Assembly (NCBI GenBank): GCA_022821875.1
Contig: JAJECV010000087.1
Location: 1-41,551 of the forward strand
Length of the DNA: 41,551 nucleotides
From: Rhodothermales bacterium
Lineage (GTDB): Bacteria; Bacteroidota; Rhodothermia; Rhodothermales; Bin80
Direction: 5' to 3'
The notes under the pieces were generated by a model. It was not told where the DNA came from. It made no database searches and saw nothing but the letters and a program-made list of their open reading frames with translations. Of the stretch, positions 16,404 through 26,328 are shown one piece after another. A program made the position numbers and the translations under genes. Every line of letters starts with the position of its first letter. Position 1 is the stretch's first letter.

Positions 16404-18917
16404 ATGTCTCGTATTTTCAAAAAAACTTATATTGAAGAGATGTGTCTATATCCGTTAACCTTGAATCTATACCGAATCTCTCCGGTCATACTGTTCTGTT
16501 ACTTGGTACAGGTTCAGGTCTCCATTGCTGATTGCGTCAGTGGAAATACTTCGTGCCCAAATGTGATATCTGTCCACCATGACCGGCATCATCCGTCGGC
16601 TGGGACAGGCATGAACATTGACAATGCAAACACGGTGAGCGGGTTTGTCCGGGATGCGGAAAGCGGCGAGAATCTGACTGGTGCTTCGGTGTATGCCCCA
16701 CACTACGAAATCGGTACTACCACCAACCGATACGGTTTTTTCAGTCTCACATTGAATGCTGATTCGGTATCGCTGGTTATTTCCCATGTAGGGTACACGC
16801 CCCAAATCGTGCACAGACAATTGGAGGGAGACCTCCGGTTGAACATACTTCTGGAACCTGCAATCGTCGATCTGGATGCGGTTGAGATAGTTGCCGATGG
16901 GTCCATGCTGGAGACGCTTCAGATGAGTGAGATCACATTGTCGGTCGCACAAATTGAAACCCTTCCAGCCTTAGCCGGAGAGATTGATATACTCAAAACA
17001 CTACAGTTGCTTCCCGGTGTGCAATCTGGAACGGAGGGAACTACCGGGCTTTATGTACGGGGAGGCAGTCCAGACCAGAATCTTATTCTGCTGGACGGCG
17101 TGCCGGTATATAACCCCAACCACTTATTCGGATTTTTGAGCGTTTTCAACGAGGATGCGATCAAGGATGTCTCTTTGATCAAGGGTGGATTTCCCGCAAG
17201 ATATGGAGGTCGACTGTCTTCTATCGTAGAACTTAGCATGAAAGAGGGCGACCTGAATCAATATAAAGGAACGGCATCGGCGGGCCTTGTCGCCTCAAGC
17301 TTTACCGTTGAGGGGCCAATCCTGAAGGATCAGGCATCGTTTATGGTCGCCGCAAGACGGACTTATATTGACCTTCTCGCCCTCCCCTTTCAGATAATCG
17401 GCGGAGGTGACAGCAGGGGTGGATATTATTTTTATGACTTGAGCGCAAAGGCAAACTATCTTGTGTCCGAAAAGGATCGGATCTACCTGAGTGTCTATAC
17501 CAGCCACGACCGCGGCTACGAACGGGAGGTCTATAGCAGCACGGAAGGTAAAACTTCGGTCAGCGACGAACTGGGATGGCGCAACCTTACGATCACAAGT
17601 CGCTGGAATCGTGTACTTGGATCCAGGCTCTTTGTTAACACTCTCATCGGCGTTACTCGCTATCGCTCCCGTTTCCAGGAAGAACAGGGCGGCATAAACG
17701 AGGTTCAGCACATCAGTTTTCTGTCAGGCATTACAGATGGTATCGGACGCATAGATTTTGACTTTATACCGAACCCAACTCACTATATCCGTTTCGGCTT
17801 CGGCAGCACGATACATTCATACCATACGGGAGCTTTTTCAGAGCGGCGGTCCGGAACTGATGTTGTTCCTTTCGACACCCTTTTTACGCCAGACTATTTA
17901 ACCCGTGGCCTGGAGTTGCACGCATATGTGGAGGATAAAATACGGCTGACCTCCAGGATAGCCGTCAATGCAGGTGTGCACGCATCAAATTTTTCGGTTA
18001 AAGAACGGCATTACCGTTCCATTCAGCCGCGGATTGGTGTCCGGTTCAATCTTGGTGCGAAGACGGCTGCAAAGATGTCGTTTGCATCCATGCGACAATA
18101 CGTACATGTGTTGACCGCAACCAGCAGTGCGTCTTTCCCATTGGATTTGTGGGTACCTGCGACAGATCATGTGCGGCCGCAAGAAGCCATCCAGTTGGCA
18201 GCAGGACTGAACAGAATATTGGGCGGTGGCCTGTATCACCTATCCGTGGAGGGTTTCTACAAGGATATAAACCATGTAATCGAATACAAAGACGGCACCC
18301 GTCACTACGATTACACTCCTTCTGATAACTGGCAGAACAGAGTTACATCAGGACGGGGTACATCCTACGGCGGGGAGTTGTTTATCCAGAAAAAGCGGGG
18401 TCGCATAACCGGATGGGCCGGATACAGCTTAACGAAGACAAACCGCGAATTTGCCGAATTAAACGGCGGAAGGCCATTCCCCCACCGATATGATCGCCTG
18501 CATGATGTGTCTTTGGCCATTGACTGGCACTGGAAAGAATCTACAAAGTTTGCTGTAATCTGGGTGTATGGCACGGGCCAAGCGGTATGGTTACCCCTTG
18601 GACAGAGTTATGGACTGCTCCATGAGCCGATACTAACATCAAATAACACCGCTCCGATTCGCATTTATGGAGATCGAAATTCATTTCGGATGCCCGCCTA
18701 TCATAGGCTGGACATTGCCGTACACCGAACACGCGAACTAAAATGGGCCAAACGCCAATTGTCGTTTGGGGCCTACAATGCATACAATCGAAGGAATGCC
18801 TTTGTAATTCAGGCGACTGAAGCACTACCTGGGAATCCAGAAGAACAGCACCTGATTTTCCAAAGAACGACGGCATTTCCCATCATTCCATTCGTAACCT
18901 ATAAGCTGGAAATCTGA
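16404..18917 (+). CDS. TonB-dependent receptor with CarboxypepD_reg-like N-terminal domain (copy 1)
   Basis: This 837-residue outer-membrane protein has a hydrophobic signal region (SPVILFCYLVQVQVSIA) and a carboxypeptidase-regulatory-like domain (VSGFVRDAESGENLTGASVY, then NRYGFFSLTL). The plug domain carries LPGVQSGTEGTTGLYVRGGS, DQNLILLDGVPVYNPNH and LIKGGFPARYGGRLSS. The remainder is a long Tyr-rich beta barrel ending in VTYKLEI with a C-terminal aromatic-rich strand. It imports a substrate with TonB/ExbBD energy. The partner lipoprotein gene (DUF4249) follows after 10 bases, which is the common arrangement for this receptor subfamily. Substrate unknown. A second copy lies at 23672-26170 on the other strand. 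Start at ATG 16404; ATG 16440 is also possible. Confidence 0.9.
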   Translation: MSRIFKKTYIEEMCLYPLTLNLYRISPVILFCYLVQVQVSIADCVSGNTSCPNVISVHHDRHHPSAGTGMNIDNANTVSGFVRDAESGENLTGASVYAPHYEIGTTTNRYGFFSLTLNADSVSLVISHVGYTPQIVHRQLEGDLRLNILLEPAIVDLDAVEIVADGSMLETLQMSEITLSVAQIETLPALAGEIDILKTLQLLPGVQSGTEGTTGLYVRGGSPDQNLILLDGVPVYNPNHLFGFLSVFNEDAIKDVSLIKGGFPARYGGRLSSIVELSMKEGDLNQYKGTASAGLVASSFTVEGPILKDQASFMVAARRTYIDLLALPFQIIGGGDSRGGYYFYDLSAKANYLVSEKDRIYLSVYTSHDRGYEREVYSSTEGKTSVSDELGWRNLTITSRWNRVLGSRLFVNTLIGVTRYRSRFQEEQGGINEVQHISFLSGITDGIGRIDFDFIPNPTHYIRFGFGSTIHSYHTGAFSERRSGTDVVPFDTLFTPDYLTRGLELHAYVEDKIRLTSRIAVNAGVHASNFSVKERHYRSIQPRIGVRFNLGAKTAAKMSFASMRQYVHVLTATSSASFPLDLWVPATDHVRPQEAIQLAAGLNRILGGGLYHLSVEGFYKDINHVIEYKDGTRHYDYTPSDNWQNRVTSGRGTSYGGELFIQKKRGRITGWAGYSLTKTNREFAELNGGRPFPHRYDRLHDVSLAIDWHWKESTKFAVIWVYGTGQAVWLPLGQSYGLLHEPILTSNNTAPIRIYGDRNSFRMPAYHRLDIAVHRTRELKWAKRQLSFGAYNAYNRRNAFVIQATEALPGNPEEQHLIFQRTTAFPIIPFVTYKLEI

Positions 18918-18927
18918 CACGGTCAGG

Positions 18928-19872
18928 ATGCGACGTATATCAATCCTGCTCTTATTGATCGTACTGGGATGCGAAACGATGATTGAAATTGATCCTCCGG
19001 AGTACGAGACTGAACTGGTGGCAACCAGTCATTTCTCGCCTGACAGCATTTGGTCTGTAACATTGCACCGGAGTGCAAGTATCGGTGTTAAACAAGATGT
19101 ATCAGATCTGTATGTGGAGGGTGCATCTGTGAAGATCATATCTGGCACAACTCTGATTGATTCCCTTGTCCACCAAGGCAGCGGCCGATATAAATCTTCT
19201 GCTTCCAAATATCCGTTACCCGAGACGAGCTACACACTTCACATAGATGTCCCCGGACAATCCAGACTTCAGGCGAGTTCCTCTGCTCCACCCCGAACGC
19301 TTATCACGGACTACGGCATTGAACTTTTAGGATCAATCATTGAGGTCCCCGAGCCTTTAGGAATGTATCGAATATGGATTGAATTCGGGGATGCACCCGG
19401 TACGAACATGTACAGTATTGGCGTGTACCGCTTCAGGCCTGAGCAAACTTTAGGACAATCTGTTGTTCCAGACAGTGCCTACCAACGTGAAGACCGTTTT
19501 GTCTCTATCGGTCCTGGATGGTATTGCGGGTTTCAAAGTGCACTTGAGATTGACACAGAATTTCGCGGTGGTGCCGGATTAGGATGCGAAATGCTTGCTG
19601 TAACAGACCGATATTTTGATGGACAGAAGCATGCATGGTCCGCAACATTGGAACTCTACACACCCGCGGACGAGAGTTATGGAAAAAATGAACTGTTACT
19701 TGTCTTAACCTCCTACAGCAACGACTACGTTGAATATACCCGAACCTTACTTGAGAATCGGGAATCCGGGCCATTTCTTGAGCCCTTTTCCGTATACTCA
19801 AATGTCGACGGAGGATTGGGGATTTTCGCGGGCTACACAAACACCACCGTGATTCTCCCCCTCACAGAATAG
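18928..19872 (+). CDS. DUF4249 outer-membrane-associated lipoprotein (copy 1)
   Basis: This 314-residue protein has a short lipoprotein signal ending in LLLIVLGCETMIEID, with the cysteine as lipid anchor. The DUF4249 pattern follows directly: YETELVATSHFSPDSIWSV, then a beta-rich body and a C-terminal FSVYSNVDGGLGIFAGYT block typical of the family. DUF4249 proteins are encoded next to TonB-dependent receptors in Bacteroidota-type genomes and are thought to serve as surface partners for substrate capture. It is 10 bases downstream of its receptor and shares clear sequence similarity with the copy at 22708-23661. Confidence 0.88.
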   Translation: MRRISILLLLIVLGCETMIEIDPPEYETELVATSHFSPDSIWSVTLHRSASIGVKQDVSDLYVEGASVKIISGTTLIDSLVHQGSGRYKSSASKYPLPETSYTLHIDVPGQSRLQASSSAPPRTLITDYGIELLGSIIEVPEPLGMYRIWIEFGDAPGTNMYSIGVYRFRPEQTLGQSVVPDSAYQREDRFVSIGPGWYCGFQSALEIDTEFRGGAGLGCEMLAVTDRYFDGQKHAWSATLELYTPADESYGKNELLLVLTSYSNDYVEYTRTLLENRESGPFLEPFSVYSNVDGGLGIFAGYTNTTVILPLTE

Positions 19873-20121
19873 GGCAAAATCTGAGCCTTCAGTTAGGTCT
19901 TTGGGGAATGATGTATAATGCTCTCCAACTGATGAAGTCACTCTTAACGGCAGAACTGAGTTCATGGCGAAATAAAGGTTGACCATACTCCAGATAAATA
20001 TGATCCGGGGGCTTATATTTCCTCGGGTGTCGTTTGAAGGAAAGCCCTTGTTTCTGCAGGTTCCATTACTATCCTTTGCTCTTATCCGTTTCAGCACTGA
20101 GTACATTCAACTGAAGAAAAC

Positions 20122-21453
20122 ATGAATATTGACCGTGTCTGCATCAAAGGTCTGTTCAACTGCTTTGATCATGATCTCCGGTTTCAGTCGGGGGAGCGAA
20201 TTATGTTCGTATCCAGCCCAAATGGCTTTGGTAAAACTACAACACTTAATCTCATCAATGCATTGTTCAATCATGCACCGAGCAGCCTCGTTCGTGCACC
20301 TTTCCAAAAGCTCGATGTTTCGTTTAATGATGGTGGCCATTTGATCGCCGAAAAACTACCCGTAGATGAGTCTGATTATGGCGACCACCTTCCAGTAAAA
20401 TTGACCTATAACCGAGATGGTACACACGAGACCTTTTATCCTGCCAGAGTTGTAATCGACAAGAATCATCCAGGAATTCTGATTGAAGCCATTGAAGATT
20501 TTATACCGGTGCTCAATCAGGTGGGACCTGATCAATGGTACGACACGGAGACGGGGGCGAAGCTATCTCTGGCGGATGTCCTGGAAATCTACCCGGATGA
20601 CCTTCCCGCTGAACTATTGCCTGAAGTATCTCCGATCCCCGACTGGCTTCAAGAAATCAAACAATCCATCAAGGTGCACCTTGTGGATACGAAACGCCTA
20701 TCCCGTATATCTCAATACTGGAGGCATGGCCGCTCAGTCTATACAACACATACCATAAATCATTATTCCCAGGAATTCGCCAGCCATATCCGGGACTCAA
20801 TCATTGAGTATGGAAAATTGTCGCAAAACCTTGACATCTCTTTCCCTAGTCGCCTGATTACTAGACACCAAGCGTTGAATGATTCAGTTCAGAACCTGCG
20901 TGATGACCTTGAGGCCATTGACGGGAGGCGCTCGGAATTAGAAAATACAGGGCTGCTGAAAGAAGCACATCACAGCCCCAGAGTTCCCAATCTAGAACTC
21001 CTTGATAAAGCACAGCGCGTCGGACTTGCCGTTTATGTTCAGGATGCCAAAGAGAAACTTGCTGTCTTTGATGACCTCTATGACAAAATAAACACCTTCA
21101 CGAAAATTGCTAACTCCCGATTCATTCGGAAGCAGGTAGCTGTGAGTGCAGACGGCATGAGCGTCACTCAGAGAGACGGTACCGCCTTAGATCTGGAGAA
21201 GCTCTCCGCAGGTGAACAGCACGAACTGGTTATGCTCTACAATCTGCTCTTTCGTGCTTCAAAGAACTCTCTCATCCTGATTGATGAACCGGAACGCTCA
21301 CACCATGTCACATGGCAGGAAAAATGGCTGGGTGATATTGAACAGATCGCAGGACATTCCGGTTTTCGTGCGATTGTCGCAACCCATTCACCTGAAATTA
21401 TCGGAGACAGATGGTCGCTGGTCGTAGAACTTCAGAATCAAGATAATTCCTGA
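20122..21453 (+). CDS. AAA family ATPase (ABC-type/SMC-like), orphan
   Basis: This 443-residue cytosolic ATPase has Walker A SSPNGFGKTTTLN (31-43), an ABC-type signature LSAGEQHEL (about 361), Walker B LILIDEPE (about 384) and a switch histidine in VATHSPEII (about 420). Between them lies a helical insert with VHLVDTKRLSRI and EYGKLSQNLDISFPSRL, which resembles a group of predicted ATPases often found in defence islands beside a DUF4435 or nuclease gene. No such partner is adjacent here: the next gene is a methyltransferase on the opposite strand. The segment after Walker B reads ERSHHVTWQ where relatives commonly have a Leu between Ser and His. The role is unknown; an anti-phage function is only a guess from family context. 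Confidence 0.8.
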   Translation: MNIDRVCIKGLFNCFDHDLRFQSGERIMFVSSPNGFGKTTTLNLINALFNHAPSSLVRAPFQKLDVSFNDGGHLIAEKLPVDESDYGDHLPVKLTYNRDGTHETFYPARVVIDKNHPGILIEAIEDFIPVLNQVGPDQWYDTETGAKLSLADVLEIYPDDLPAELLPEVSPIPDWLQEIKQSIKVHLVDTKRLSRISQYWRHGRSVYTTHTINHYSQEFASHIRDSIIEYGKLSQNLDISFPSRLITRHQALNDSVQNLRDDLEAIDGRRSELENTGLLKEAHHSPRVPNLELLDKAQRVGLAVYVQDAKEKLAVFDDLYDKINTFTKIANSRFIRKQVAVSADGMSVTQRDGTALDLEKLSAGEQHELVMLYNLLFRASKNSLILIDEPERSHHVTWQEKWLGDIEQIAGHSGFRAIVATHSPEIIGDRWSLVVELQNQDNS

Positions 21454-21691
21454 TGCGTCACGCTCCCGCCCATCCCGAATACATATCGATATCAAAGTAA
21501 AATCTCTCACAAAAAAGGGCTGGCTTTCTGTCAACAAAAAGTTCAAGACCAGCACCTGGGATCCAAATTGACATTAACCCTGACCCGGCTATTTTCAGCA
21601 CCGTAAAAATGCAGATCCCCTATTTCTGTTCCGGGATATTTTTTGGGAGGAACCATGGAGCCTGTCACTTACCGAATCTGCCATAGTTACT

Positions 21692-22591
21692 TCAGTATGG
21701 CATAGAAACCTGGCTCTCTGATCCCCCAGGCCGAATGCCAAAGATTCCCCAATGACGTTCAGGTACGGAGATGGAATGTCCTATACTGGGATTTTGGGCA
21801 TGGATTTGCTCAATCATGTATCGTTTGTTCCATGACTTCATTTTACGGTCTGGCGTTGGATACAACTTGATATCAGAGGTTTCGTAAGGCACGGTATGGT
21901 TACCTGCCTGATCATTCAACCACATGAGTGTCGCAATACCTCCCGGTTTCAAGAATGTGCACAGACGCTCCAGGTACATCTTTTCAATGTGATTCGGAAC
22001 CCCGAACAATAACACAATGCGGTCAAAACGCTGCCAGAAATAAGCATCCCTCAAAGCACATACCCGGTAGTCCACATCAGAATGTTTCGCTCTGGCTACC
22101 TTCAGCATCTTTGTACTGGGATCAATGCCGATATATTCCGCGCATTCAATTCCGACATCATGCAAAACCCCAGTACCGCAACCCACATCAAGCACCGAAT
22201 GATCTGACTGGATATTCAGAGACTGCACCGCCTCCTGAAGCACATCGGGCGGATCGTGAAAACGTTGGTCATACTCCTTGGCCAGATGATCATACGGCGA
22301 TTCGTACGATAGTATCTTGCGGTTAATCAGGATGGTTTCGTGGATGGGAGCTCCCATGGTCCAGTAGTAGTGTCCATTTGCGTTCCACCCTACGTACGGA
22401 TATTTCTGAAACCAGGTGATCTTGCCGTACCCCCGGACGTTTTTCACCGCATCATCAAATTCAAGATCGTCCCATTCTTTTCGCAGCGTATACCAATGTG
22501 GATTTTCGGGCATAGTCTTGGCAAATCGAAAAGGATGCCTTTCCAGCCGCTGAATCAGTCTTGCCTGAGATTCAAGATGGAGGGTGTTCAT
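21692..22591 (-). CDS. Class I SAM-dependent methyltransferase with extra N-terminal domain
   Basis: This 299-residue protein has about 110 residues of N-terminal extension (PHWYTLRKEWDDLEFDDAV, WFQKYPYVGWNANGHYYW), then a Rossmann methyltransferase domain. That domain has motif I VLDVGCGTGVLHDVG, the acidic loop YIGIDPSTKML, and motif IV-like DRIVLLFGVPNHI. ATG 22591 was chosen because the GTG extension to 22663 is not conserved-looking. Small-molecule or protein methylation is expected; no DNA-methylase motif (NPPY/DPPY) is seen. It lies 116 bases downstream of the DUF4249 copy 2 gene on the same strand and may be co-transcribed with it. Confidence 0.78.
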   Translation of the reverse strand: MNTLHLESQARLIQRLERHPFRFAKTMPENPHWYTLRKEWDDLEFDDAVKNVRGYGKITWFQKYPYVGWNANGHYYWTMGAPIHETILINRKILSYESPYDHLAKEYDQRFHDPPDVLQEAVQSLNIQSDHSVLDVGCGTGVLHDVGIECAEYIGIDPSTKMLKVARAKHSDVDYRVCALRDAYFWQRFDRIVLLFGVPNHIEKMYLERLCTFLKPGGIATLMWLNDQAGNHTVPYETSDIKLYPTPDRKMKSWNKRYMIEQIHAQNPSIGHSISVPERHWGIFGIRPGGSESQVSMPY

Positions 22592-22707
22592 GATATTGTC
22601 GGTATAGGTTACGAAGAAAGTCTGGGACTTCCTCTGCCCTGATGATTTATGAACTCCCGCCACAGGGTTTCGTTTCTTGACTCACTCAACAAGAATAATG
22701 ATAGACT

Positions 22708-23661
22708 TCAATTTCCACCGGGTATGGGTAGGATAAGCTTCGTATTTGTGTATCCCGCAAAAACACCCAAACCTCCGTTCACATTGGAATACACCGGAAA
22801 TGGCTCTTCCAGCGCCGGATCATATAAATTATTACGGTCCAATGATTGAAGATATTTGTAGTAATCTTCGCTGAGAGAGGAAATAATGAGACGCAATTCT
22901 TTGGTCTTTTCTGAAACGTCATCGGTGATTCCACTCCAGGAGTACCCCTTCCCGTCAAACAGCCTATCTGTCAAAGTAAATTCTTCACAAAACAAGTCAG
23001 TACCTCCTATATCAAACGGATCAACCTCCAATTCAACATCGCTGGAATAGTAACAGGCCCATCCAGGTGTGGTGGCCTCAAACCAGATTAAACGATACAC
23101 ACTATCAGGATCTATGATTTCTGAAATGCCAGCCCTGGGCGAGTTCACCCTGCGCCTATAAACCCCTATTCTGTAGAAATTTGTGCCAGGCGGGTCTGAA
23201 AAAGCGATTTCGATTTGATATTGGGTACTCTGAAATGGATCAGATTCAGGTGGTGGAGGTAGAGCTTTAATTGAATAATCGGATATTACGACTGGAGAAG
23301 GAGCGGACGAAGTGGCTTGAATACTAGTTTTGCCTGGAAGATCTACCTGAAGGGTGTACTTGATGCCATCCGTGGGCAGTACATTTTTAATGGATACATA
23401 TCTTCCATTTCCTTGATAACGCAGGACATCAACCATCTGGGAGCCATTCGTGACCATCACAGATGCATCTGAAATATATTCGAGCGTTACATCTCGCTTT
23501 ACGTTAACCCCCAGACTTCTATGTATCGTGGCGGACCATGTATCCTCTGGGGAAAAGAAACTTGTAACGACTGGCTCCGAACTGTACTCAGGAGCATCTA
23601 CTTCAACAATGGTCTGGCAACCTAGGCAAAATAGAAGCAATAGGGGTAATGGATATTTCAT
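22708..23661 (-). CDS. DUF4249 outer-membrane-associated lipoprotein (copy 2)
   Basis: This 317-residue protein starts at ATG 23661, 10 bases after the receptor stop. The signal ends in LLLLFCLGCQTIVEVDAPEY with a lipid-anchor cysteine. YSSEPVVTSFFSPEDTWSA and the C-terminal FPVYSNVNGGLGVFAGYT parallel copy 1 closely. The same partner role for the adjacent TonB receptor is expected. The two copies diverge in their middle parts, which fits different ligands. Confidence 0.88.
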   Translation of the reverse strand: MKYPLPLLLLFCLGCQTIVEVDAPEYSSEPVVTSFFSPEDTWSATIHRSLGVNVKRDVTLEYISDASVMVTNGSQMVDVLRYQGNGRYVSIKNVLPTDGIKYTLQVDLPGKTSIQATSSAPSPVVISDYSIKALPPPPESDPFQSTQYQIEIAFSDPPGTNFYRIGVYRRRVNSPRAGISEIIDPDSVYRLIWFEATTPGWACYYSSDVELEVDPFDIGGTDLFCEEFTLTDRLFDGKGYSWSGITDDVSEKTKELRLIISSLSEDYYKYLQSLDRNNLYDPALEEPFPVYSNVNGGLGVFAGYTNTKLILPIPGGN

Positions 23662-23671
23662 CAATGAGTTC

Positions 23672-26170
23672 TTAAAATTTGATTCTGTAATTTGCAAAGG
23701 GGATGACCGGGAACGCAGTGACCTGCTTAAATATTAGATAGCCCAAATCCTCATATATCTCGTTATCGTACGCCTCGTCTGCGTACAAAAGAAACGCATT
23801 CTGTCTGCTGTATACATTATAGGCTCCAAACGAAAGTGTGCGATCTGCCCATCGTAATTTTCGTTTCATTTGCACGGATAAATCAAGGCGATGGTAAGCT
23901 TTCATCCGAACCGAGTTTCGCTCACCAAACACCGTTAGCAAGTGTGGAACGTCTGGTCTCACATCCGCCCAGATACCCCCTGCGTCCAGTGCCTCCCCCC
24001 CTGGATCATGCCGAAATCCATAGAATTGACCCACGGGCAACCAGATTGCCTGGCCCGTACCATAGACCCAGACGGCGGATAGTTCAATGGACTGATTTAA
24101 TTGCCAATTGGCGGTCGCCGACACATCATGCAAGCGATCAAATTGAAAAGGAAAGGTTCTCCCCCCGTTAAGGGCCGGAAATTTTCGCCGTGTCTTGGTC
24201 AAACTATACCCAATCCATCCCGTGACCCGCCCAATACTCTTCCGAACGAACAGCTCTCCCCCATACGACCAGCCCTTTCCACTCTCAATCAGGTCCTGCC
24301 AGACATCCCCTGATAAATTAGAAGTTTGAGCACCTTCTTTATACTCAATCTGGGAATTCATCCATTTGTAGAAGCCCTCAACCGTCACTTCATAGGTCCT
24401 TTTGGGAGAATTCCATGCAAAGCCAGAAGCTACTTGGGTCGCATTCTGGGGGCGTACTCTATCCGTTGCAGGAACCCACAAATCATAGGGAAGGGCCAGA
24501 TTTCTCGTAACCGGCAACCAATGTGAATTCTGTTTAAGTACGCTGATTGATGATTTGAATGCTAAATTTGTTGCGAACTTCCACCGAATACTGAATCTGG
24601 GCTGAAGAGAATAGTAGTTCCGAGTTTTGACGAAAAAACTCGAAGCTCGAAGTCCGGCATTCACGGATAAATCTGAGAATAACTTGACTTCATCTTCAAC
24701 ATAAGCATGTGTCTCAAGCGCTCTGATCCGATAATCTGGATTATACACCGTGTCTACCGGAATGATATCTACACCGAACTGCCGCTCTGAAAGTGTCCCT
24801 GTGTTGTATGAATGTACGGTACCTCCTGCACCGAATCGTACGTAATGAACGGAGTTCGGTATCCAATCAAAATCCATCCGACTGATGAAGTCTGTAATTC
24901 CAGATAAATAGCTGGTACGATAAGACAACAATATACTCTGAGAACTATCAGGTTGTCTGTCCTCAGACAGATCTCGTGATCCGATTCGATATCGTGTATA
25001 TCCCAGCAATGCGTTAGAGAATAATTTTGGCCCCCATACTCGATTCCAACGTGCGGTAGCCGTCAGGTTACGCCACCCCAGATCTCCACGATAACGAGTC
25101 TGAATATTGCTGAATTCTTGATCGCTAAATTCCCGATAATATGCACGATCACGGCCAGCATAAAAACTCAGATAGATTCGATCCTTATTGGAAATGATGT
25201 AGTTGATCTTTGCACTGGTATCATAAAAATAATACCCGGTTTTCTCATTTTCAGGGAGAAAAGGATACACTAATGCATCAAAATAGGTTCGCCTTGCAGC
25301 GACAATAAATGAGGCTTTATTCTTTTTGACCGGCCCCTGAAAGGTAAAACTTGAAGAGAGAATTCCCACGGATGCCGTCCCCTCAAACTCTTTCATATTC
25401 CCCTCTTCCATCGTTAAATCAATTACCGAAGATAAACGGCCTCCATAACGGGCTGGAATTCCTCCCTTGATCAGTGTCACATCCTTGATCGCATCACTGT
25501 TGAACACACTGAGGAAGCCGTACAGATGATTGGGATTATACACCGTAACCCCGTCCAACAAGATCAAATTTTGGTCAGGACTGCCCCCACGGACATATAA
25601 ACCTGCCGTTCCTTCGCGACCTGACTGAACGCCAGGGAGTAACTGAAGAATTTTGAAAACATCGGTCTCCCCCAGCAGAACTGGAAGCGACCGAATGGTT
25701 CCGATATCCAACTTGATTTGACTCATCTGAACGGCTTCAACCACTGATTCCCCGACTGCAACAACTTCCACCTCATCCAGTCTGGTGGTCTCAGGATTTA
25801 ATTCAAGGTTCAACTGAATATCCTCGGTCAGGAACTGATTCAATGTGAGGGGGAGGTAGCCAATATGGGATACAACAAGACGCACAGAATCTGCAGGAAC
25901 CGAGAGACTAAAAAATCCATAGCGGTTGGTTACTGTACCAATCCCTATCTCTGGTGCATAAACGGTCGCTCCGATTAAACTTTCACTACTTTCAGCATCC
26001 ATCACAAATCCACTAACCACATATCTGCGTAGTTCGTTATTCTGCTCAAGTTGCTGAGCAATTAATATTTCTTTCGCAGTAACTTTAGTCAATAAATGAT
26101 TCCCATTCGTTTTTTGTGTCCAGCAAACTGCAAGGATATAGCAAACCACGACTGAAAAATATTTGAACAT
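23672..26170 (-). CDS. TonB-dependent receptor with CarboxypepD_reg-like N-terminal domain (copy 2)
   Basis: This 832-residue receptor begins at ATG 26170 with a hydrophobic signal (YFSVVVCYILAVCW). The order is CarboxypepD_reg-like domain (VSGFVMDAESSESLIGATVY), plug (TAGLYVRGGSPDQNLILLDG, VTLIKGGIPARYGGRLSS) and beta barrel to the end (VIPFANYRIKF). The plug is nearly identical in pattern to copy 1 and the barrel loops differ. It should transport a substrate across the outer membrane with TonB. The DUF4249 gene follows after 10 bases, and the lipoprotein gene at 26329-27417 precedes it on the same strand, so three genes may form one operon. The start was placed at 26170 because the frame upstream lacks a signal-peptide character. 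Confidence 0.9.
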   Translation of the reverse strand: MFKYFSVVVCYILAVCWTQKTNGNHLLTKVTAKEILIAQQLEQNNELRRYVVSGFVMDAESSESLIGATVYAPEIGIGTVTNRYGFFSLSVPADSVRLVVSHIGYLPLTLNQFLTEDIQLNLELNPETTRLDEVEVVAVGESVVEAVQMSQIKLDIGTIRSLPVLLGETDVFKILQLLPGVQSGREGTAGLYVRGGSPDQNLILLDGVTVYNPNHLYGFLSVFNSDAIKDVTLIKGGIPARYGGRLSSVIDLTMEEGNMKEFEGTASVGILSSSFTFQGPVKKNKASFIVAARRTYFDALVYPFLPENEKTGYYFYDTSAKINYIISNKDRIYLSFYAGRDRAYYREFSDQEFSNIQTRYRGDLGWRNLTATARWNRVWGPKLFSNALLGYTRYRIGSRDLSEDRQPDSSQSILLSYRTSYLSGITDFISRMDFDWIPNSVHYVRFGAGGTVHSYNTGTLSERQFGVDIIPVDTVYNPDYRIRALETHAYVEDEVKLFSDLSVNAGLRASSFFVKTRNYYSLQPRFSIRWKFATNLAFKSSISVLKQNSHWLPVTRNLALPYDLWVPATDRVRPQNATQVASGFAWNSPKRTYEVTVEGFYKWMNSQIEYKEGAQTSNLSGDVWQDLIESGKGWSYGGELFVRKSIGRVTGWIGYSLTKTRRKFPALNGGRTFPFQFDRLHDVSATANWQLNQSIELSAVWVYGTGQAIWLPVGQFYGFRHDPGGEALDAGGIWADVRPDVPHLLTVFGERNSVRMKAYHRLDLSVQMKRKLRWADRTLSFGAYNVYSRQNAFLLYADEAYDNEIYEDLGYLIFKQVTAFPVIPFANYRIKF

Positions 26171-26328
26171 AGATCTGGGGATCTGGATTACCGCAATTAG
26201 TAGATCCAACTCAATTTTCGACAACCGCTTGGTACTAGAATATCTTTCAAAATTCTTGCTGAAACAACTATTACCATAACTCAAAAGGCTCTTCAGATGT
26301 CAATAGTAACCACGGATATTCTGGTAAA

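Noticed and set aside
21682..21706. Stem TGCCATA/TATGGCA as terminator of the methyltransferase gene
   Set aside because: The 7-bp stem overlaps the stop codon and is not followed by a T-run on the minus strand.
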